From Actinomycetota bacterium (GTDB taxonomy: Bacteria; Actinomycetota; Acidimicrobiia; Acidimicrobiales; RAAP-2): a stretch of DNA of 64,000 nt. The notes beneath the pieces were generated by a model. The model saw nothing but the letters and a program-made list of their open reading frames with translations. It searched no databases and had not been told where the DNA came from. The DNA lies in NCBI GenBank assembly GCA_009699875.1, contig WLNI01000003.1:72814-136813 (forward strand), in the 5' to 3' direction. A program made the translations under genes and the position numbers. How positions within the stretch are numbered: position 1 is the stretch's first letter; each line of letters starts with the position of its first letter. Positions 59,808 through 64,000 of this stretch are shown here, in pieces.

Positions 59808-60529
59808 TGTCTGTCACTGACCACGGCCACGAGCACACCGGATATTTTGAAGGCGGAGGTGGCTATCACGACACACCGCAAGAGAAGCATCGCAAAGAAC
59901 ATGTTGCGGTCTGGCTCTTCATCTTTGGAGACGCGGTGTTCTTCATGCTCGAGTTGTTCTTCTGGTTCTATCTTCGAGCGAACAATACGGCGGGCATGTG
60001 GCGAGGGGCCGACTGTACGGCTCAGTCTCCTCAGTCAATTGCTGGAGGTGGCCCAACGGCGACAAATATCTGTACGGACGGTTTGGGTAATCCCATCACT
60101 CACGAGATCGCCACCGCCGCACCGCTTCACACACTCGCCATCGCAGCGCTGATCATCATCGCAGCAGCCTTTGTGTGGTTTGCCGAAGTCCAAGCTCGAC
60201 AAGGCGGCACCCGTAAGGGCGTGACCCCACTGCTGGGTCTTGGCGTTGTCTTTGTCGTCGCAGCCATCGTCTGGCAGATCGTTCAGTTCCAGATCTTGCC
60301 GTTCACGACGATTCAAGGAGCCTATGCCTCGACCTTTGAGTTCTACATGGGCTCAAACATTGCGCACTTCTTATTGGCCCTGACCGTTGGATTCGGCCTG
60401 TTCAACCGTTCCAGGATTGGGAAATATGAGGACGGACGTTGGTTCCAGGTTCACCTGTCACGGATTTTCTTTGTGTGGGTTGCCTTCAGCTCAGCGGTGC
60501 TTGCACTCGTTACCGTTCTCTTCGCTTAA
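59807..60529 (+). CDS. coxC: Cytochrome c oxidase subunit III (CoxC)
   Basis: The 240-residue membrane protein has a His-rich N-terminal tail and five helices. It has the subunit III patterns HVAVWLFIFGDAVFFMLELFFWFYLRAN, PLHTLAIAALIIIAAAFVWFAEVQARQG, QGAYASTFEFYMGSNIAHFLLALTVGFGLFN and HLSRIFFVWVAFSSAVLALVTVLF. The insert between helices 1 and 2 is longer than usual and holds two cysteines (DCTAQ, ICTDG). It is the last cox gene before the pyr operon. Confidence 0.93.
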   Translation: MSVTDHGHEHTGYFEGGGGYHDTPQEKHRKEHVAVWLFIFGDAVFFMLELFFWFYLRANNTAGMWRGADCTAQSPQSIAGGGPTATNICTDGLGNPITHEIATAAPLHTLAIAALIIIAAAFVWFAEVQARQGGTRKGVTPLLGLGVVFVVAAIVWQIVQFQILPFTTIQGAYASTFEFYMGSNIAHFLLALTVGFGLFNRSRIGKYEDGRWFQVHLSRIFFVWVAFSSAVLALVTVLFA

Positions 60530-60609
60530 GACGCCGCAGGACCTCTCGCTGAGGCCAGAGTGTGGCTGTGCGTCTGTTCTTCCACTAGCGCTCTGAGGAG
60601 AGTCTCTGC

Positions 60610-60615
60610 TATATT
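60610..60615 (+). promoter_or_regulatory. Candidate -10 box (TATATT) of the pyr operon
   Basis: TATATT lies about 55 nt before the pyrR GTG in the 141-nt gap after coxC. No consensus -35 was found at 17 nt. I see no clear terminator/antiterminator pair typical of PyrR attenuation in Bacillus. Confidence 0.4.
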
Positions 60616-60670
60616 CGTCATTGTCATCGTCAAACGGGTTCTGTGAGGCTCGTACGGTGAGGAGGAGAAA

Positions 60671-61240
60671 GTGGCTGATCGAGAGCGAAGACATACGCGC
60701 CCCTTGGGGTCCGTATTTGTGCCTCATGCTGACGTTCTGAATGCAGACGACCTCAGCCGTGCCATTCTTCGAATGGCGCACGAAATCGTTGAGAGAAACC
60801 GTGGCCTCAAAAATGTCGTCCTGATAGGGCTCCAAACCGGTGGTGTCGCAATAGCTGAGCGGCTCGGCGAACTCCTTCTCGAAATTGAAGGAAACGCTCC
60901 GCCAGTCGGCTCGCTCGACGTGGCGTTTTATCGAGATGACATCGGGCTTCGACCGGTACTCCCAGAAGCGACGACGGACATCCCTGGAGATCTCACCGGA
61001 AAAATTGTGATCTTGGTCGACGACGTGTTGTTTACCGGTCGAACGATTCGAGCAGCCTTGAATGCCCTGGGTGACTTTGGAAGAGCTGCTCAAATTCAGC
61101 TCGCGGTCGTGGTCGATCGGGGGCATCGGGAACTTCCGCTTCGCCCCGACTTCGTTGGAAAGAATCTCCCAACCGCTCGAGATGAACTAGTCGACGTCAC
61201 TCTCGATGGCGTCACGCTTGGACGACTGGAATCACTGTGA
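60671..61240 (+). CDS. pyrR: Bifunctional pyr operon regulator/uracil phosphoribosyltransferase PyrR
   Basis: The 189-residue protein has the PRPP-binding loop VILVDDVLFTGRTIRAA, VVLIGLQTGGVAIAERL, and the basic patches (DVAFYRDDIGLR) that bind pyr mRNA. PyrR represses pyrimidine genes when UMP is high and may also make UMP from uracil. A strong GGAGGAGAAA ribosome site precedes the GTG start. It heads pyrR-pyrB-pyrC-carA with 4-8 nt overlaps. Confidence 0.95.
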   Translation: MADRERRHTRPLGSVFVPHADVLNADDLSRAILRMAHEIVERNRGLKNVVLIGLQTGGVAIAERLGELLLEIEGNAPPVGSLDVAFYRDDIGLRPVLPEATTDIPGDLTGKIVILVDDVLFTGRTIRAALNALGDFGRAAQIQLAVVVDRGHRELPLRPDFVGKNLPTARDELVDVTLDGVTLGRLESL

Positions 61241-62226
61241 GCGTCGCAAGTCTCTCTGGGCAACATCTGCTCTCCATTGAAGACCTTGACGCAGAAGGAA
61301 TCGAAGAAATTCTCGAGGTGGCAGAAGCGTTTGGTGAAGTCGAGAAACGAAGCGTGCGAAAGGTTCCAACGCTTAAAGGCAAAGTAGTGGCGTCTCTGTT
61401 CTTCGAAGAATCAACGAGAACTCGACTGAGTTTTGAAACCGCAGCAAAGAGGCTCTCGGCAGACGTCCTTTCGCTTGCGGTGGCGTCGAGTTCGGTTAAG
61501 AAAGGCGAGTCGCTCCGAGATACCGTGGAAACCATCGAGGCGATGGGAATTGATGCGGTGGTGTTGCGCCACTCGAGTGCCGGTGCCCCCGAGCAAGTGG
61601 CGCGATGGGTCGAGAGGGCTCGAGTGATCAACGCCGGGGATGGCTCGCATCAACATCCCACGCAAGCTTTGATCGATCTCTTCACCTTGCGCCAAGCACT
61701 GGCAAGTGCGCAGGGTCGCAGTTCAGAAGGATCAGGATTGAGCATCTTTGACGGGCTCGAGATTCTCATCATTGGAGACATTCGCCACAGCCGAGTCGCA
61801 CGAAGTCAGATTCAGGCCTACACAACTGCGGGAGCCACTGTCAGTGTGGCAGCCCCCGGGACCCTGCTCCCGACGGACCTCGAAGGCTGGCCGGTCAAGG
61901 TGGTCGACGACGTCGACGAGGCTGTTCGACACGCTGACGTTGTCTCGCTGCTGCGCATGCAAGAAGAGCGAGGGTCAGGATCGTTCGTCCCCTCACTTCA
62001 TGAGTTCACGATGACCCATGGAATGTCAGAAGCGAGAGCTGCGAATCTCAAGCCTGGGGCGCTCATGACGCATCCGGGTCCAATGGTTCGAGGAATCGAA
62101 ATCGCGTCACGGGTGGCCGACGATCCACGATGTCTCGTACGTCAACAAGTCGCCAACGGCGTCCCTGTTCGCATGGCCGTGTTATTCCTCGCCCTCTCGT
62201 CAAGCTCTGGAGGAGAAGATGGCTGA
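61237..62226 (+). CDS. pyrB: Aspartate carbamoyltransferase catalytic subunit PyrB
   Basis: PyrB (329 residues) condenses carbamoyl phosphate and aspartate. The carbamoyl phosphate loop FFEESTRTRLSFETAAKRL, SVKKGESLRDTVETIEAMG, NAGDGSHQHPTQALIDLFT, GDIRHSRVARSQI, LLRMQEER and MTHPGPMVRGIEI are all present. No pyrI is seen, as in other actinobacteria. The GTG start overlaps pyrR by 4 nt and the end overlaps pyrC by 8 nt. Confidence 0.96.
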   Translation: MSVASLSGQHLLSIEDLDAEGIEEILEVAEAFGEVEKRSVRKVPTLKGKVVASLFFEESTRTRLSFETAAKRLSADVLSLAVASSSVKKGESLRDTVETIEAMGIDAVVLRHSSAGAPEQVARWVERARVINAGDGSHQHPTQALIDLFTLRQALASAQGRSSEGSGLSIFDGLEILIIGDIRHSRVARSQIQAYTTAGATVSVAAPGTLLPTDLEGWPVKVVDDVDEAVRHADVVSLLRMQEERGSGSFVPSLHEFTMTHGMSEARAANLKPGALMTHPGPMVRGIEIASRVADDPRCLVRQQVANGVPVRMAVLFLALSSSSGGEDG

Positions 62227-63541
62227 ATCTCTCGTGCTTCGCGGTGGAACCGTCGTCCATACTGATCGCCTTGCGCGAGAAGACGTCCTCGTCGTCGATG
62301 GGAAAATCACGGGAGTTGGCATCGATATTGAGGCACCCAGCGATGCTCGAGTCCTCGACGCCAGTGATTGCTTAGTAGGGCCAGGGTTTGTCGATCTCCA
62401 CACGCATCTGAGAGAGCCAGGTGGGGAAGAGGCTGAGACCGTCGCCACAGGAGCACGGGCAGCGTCGCTGGGCGGTTACAGCGCCATCGTGGCCATGCCC
62501 AACACGACGCCGGCGATCGACTGCGCAGCCGTCGTCGCCCAAGTCTTGACCTTGGGTCGACTCACGGGTATCGACGTGCAAGTAGCGGGGGCTCTCACCC
62601 GGGGCAGGGAGGGTCACTCGCTCGCTCCCATGGCCGAGATGGCCGCACTGGGCGTGACGATGTTTACGGATGACGGAATGGGAGTCCAAGATTCCGGCTT
62701 GATGCGTCGGGCCATGGAGTACGCACGAGGCCTCGGCGTGGTGGTCGCCGATCACTGTGAAGACGAGGCGCTGGCCGGTACGGGGTCAATGAATGAAGGA
62801 AGTCTCTCGGCGCGCCTCGGCCTCGAAGGTCGCTCAGCGCTAGCCGAAGAAGTGATGGTGGCGAGAGATCTTGCCTTGGCTGAACTCGTTGGATGTCAGC
62901 TGCACCTCCTGCACCTTTCGACAGGCCGCTCGGTGGAACTTGTGGTCGATGCCCGAAAACGAGGTGTCGACGTCAGCGCAGAGGTTGCTCCACACCACTT
63001 GATTCTCACGCAAGATCTCTGTTCGACCTACGACACGCTCTTCAAGGTGCATCCACCACTGCGCACCCAACGAGACGTCGACGCGTTGCGGCTGGCCTTG
63101 GCCGACGGATCTCTCGATGCGGTAGCAACCGATCACGCTCCGCACCCACCCCAAAGCAAAGATCGACCCTTCGCCGATGCTGCGCCCGGCATGCTTGGCT
63201 TGGAGCAGGCCTTCGCACTGACAAGAGAAGCACTTGGGGGAGCGTCAGCCGATCCGATTCGCATCTTCGAAGTCCTCAGCCGCCGACCCGCAGCGATCGC
63301 TCGGCTGCGAACTCACGATGCTCGACTCGGGGGACACAGCGCGCATGGAGGAGACGTTGAAGTAGGAGACGACGCCAACCTCTGTGTCGTTGATCTCGAT
63401 GCTCGACCAATCGTCGACCCCGAGAGACTCGCGAGTCGAGCACGCAACACGCCCTATGCGGGAAGAGTCATGCAAGGAGCAGTGCGTCACACGATTGCCC
63501 GAGGAGACGCTGTGGTGATTGACGGCGAAGCGCAGCGATGA
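62219..63541 (+). CDS. pyrC: Dihydroorotase PyrC
   Basis: An amidohydrolase of 440 residues that cyclises carbamoyl aspartate. Metal ligands are visible in FVDLHTHLREPGGEEAETVATG (H-x-H and the substrate Arg), DHCEDEAL, QLHLLHLSTGRSVEL and VATDHAPHPPQSK (final Asp). These define the type I (class I) dihydroorotase. The lysine position of the binuclear centre was not pinned down: MFTDDGMGVQDS occupies the equivalent area with Asp, as in Bacillus and Aquifex forms. Confidence 0.95.
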   Translation: MAESLVLRGGTVVHTDRLAREDVLVVDGKITGVGIDIEAPSDARVLDASDCLVGPGFVDLHTHLREPGGEEAETVATGARAASLGGYSAIVAMPNTTPAIDCAAVVAQVLTLGRLTGIDVQVAGALTRGREGHSLAPMAEMAALGVTMFTDDGMGVQDSGLMRRAMEYARGLGVVVADHCEDEALAGTGSMNEGSLSARLGLEGRSALAEEVMVARDLALAELVGCQLHLLHLSTGRSVELVVDARKRGVDVSAEVAPHHLILTQDLCSTYDTLFKVHPPLRTQRDVDALRLALADGSLDAVATDHAPHPPQSKDRPFADAAPGMLGLEQAFALTREALGGASADPIRIFEVLSRRPAAIARLRTHDARLGGHSAHGGDVEVGDDANLCVVDLDARPIVDPERLASRARNTPYAGRVMQGAVRHTIARGDAVVIDGEAQR

Positions 63542-64000
63542 GGAGACGCGTCGCCCATTTGGTCCTCTCGGACGGAACTCGCTTCGAAGGAGAAGCAGCG
63601 GGATCCCTTCTTGAGGGAGGAGATGCGAGTGGCGAAGTCGTCTTTAATACGGCCCTCAGTGGCTATCAAGAAGTGATGACCGACCCAAGCTATGCAGGCC
63701 AAGTCGTGACCTTTACGTATCCACACATCGGCAACTACGGCGTCTCTGATCTCGACGACGAGTCGGCGGGCGCACACCTTGCTGGAGTTGTCGTGCGAGA
63801 TCTCCCGAGTCTCCATTCGAACTGGCGATCCGAAGGGTCGCTTGAGGCATTCCTGATTGAACACGATGTCCCTGCGATCACCGGGATTGATACTCGTCGC
63901 CTCACGAGGCACCTGCGGGATTCGGGGGCCCTTCCCGGCGCCTTTGGCACGAGCAGCGTCGATGAACTCACCGAGATGGCGCGGGTGGCACGGGGGACTG
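63538..64000 (+). CDS. carA: Carbamoyl phosphate synthase small subunit CarA, N-terminal part (cut by window edge)
   Basis: The first 154 codons are present. They contain the N-terminal CarA domain: LVLSDGTRFEGEAAGS, GEVVFNTALSGYQEVMTDPSYAGQVVTFTYPHIGNYGVS and AGVVVRDLPSLHSNWRSEGSLEAFL followed by ITGIDTRRLTRHLRDSGALPGAF. The glutaminase triad lies beyond the window. CarA hydrolyses glutamine and passes ammonia to CarB. The ATG overlaps the pyrC stop (ATGA). Confidence 0.95.
   Translation, partial: MRRRVAHLVLSDGTRFEGEAAGSLLEGGDASGEVVFNTALSGYQEVMTDPSYAGQVVTFTYPHIGNYGVSDLDDESAGAHLAGVVVRDLPSLHSNWRSEGSLEAFLIEHDVPAITGIDTRRLTRHLRDSGALPGAFGTSSVDELTEMARVARGT

Noticed and set aside
60530..60670. PyrR-type attenuator before pyrR
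   Set aside because: Only short stems (for example CTCT/AGAG) were found, without a terminator T run or a clear antiterminator.

Overview
The window looks like a chromosomal segment of an actinobacterium (Actinomycetota), most likely a member of the class Acidimicrobiia. The evidence is an actinobacterial-style division cluster (mraZ to divIVA with sepF and yggT, no ftsA), a Bpa/PafE proteasome activator, a lysine-rich DksA-like protein beside lspA, sortase-E-like LAATG anchors, a menaquinone locus, and many genes preceded by a TANNNT box 6-8 nt before the start codon, as expected for leaderless mRNAs. Base composition is in the mid-50s % GC by eye. The class assignment is inference. No tRNA, rRNA, CRISPR array, IS element or prophage was recognised, and no stretch over 300 bases lacks a gene.

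Layout. (1) 1-1085: end of a ROK-family kinase, a small conserved protein and an HNH nuclease. (2) 1238-19397: the dcw cluster mraZ-rsmH-ftsL-ftsI-murE-mraY-ftsW-murG-murC-murB-ftsQ-ftsZ, then yggS-sepF-yggT-divIVA, a (KKAPA)n/zinc-finger protein, lspA and an RluD-type pseudouridine synthase. murF and murD are absent from their usual slots. (3) 19394-32831: a sigma-70 factor and an Rrf2 regulator on the minus strand, an alkaline-phosphatase-superfamily protein, the proteasome activator, dnaE, two proteins of unknown function, a thioredoxin-domain protein of the YyaL type, a FUSC membrane protein and an SDR oxidoreductase. (4) 32868-36309: a tandem duplication of a secreted beta-propeller/FN3/LAATG protein gene with its flanking sequence. 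(5) 36310-41807: menE, menB, menA, menH and menD. (6) 41960-46419: tyrS, a lipoprotein, a flavin-reductase-like protein, small conserved proteins around a possible structured RNA, a Cys-rich protein and an NfuA-type Fe-S carrier. (7) 46471-51844: aroC-aroK-aroB-aroQ-pepP-efp-nusB. (8) 51919-60529: a cytochrome c oxidase block (membrane-SCO1 fusion, Met-rich secreted protein, ctaG, small membrane protein, CoxB-like protein, coxB, coxA, coxC) lying between nusB and pyrR. (9) 60671-64000: pyrR-pyrB-pyrC-carA, with carA cut by the window end.

How it fits together. Regions 2, 7 and 9 are housekeeping operons with 1-11 base overlaps that imply translational coupling. The men genes supply menaquinone and the cox block a terminal oxidase with its copper-delivery factors, so the cell is probably an aerobic respirer. 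The least ordinary parts are the recently expanded propeller genes, the missing murF/murD, the oxidase block with a SCO1 fusion and a second CoxB-like protein lacking the copper-ligand histidine, the widespread leaderless-start signature, and three micro-ORFs that overlap the start of the next gene.
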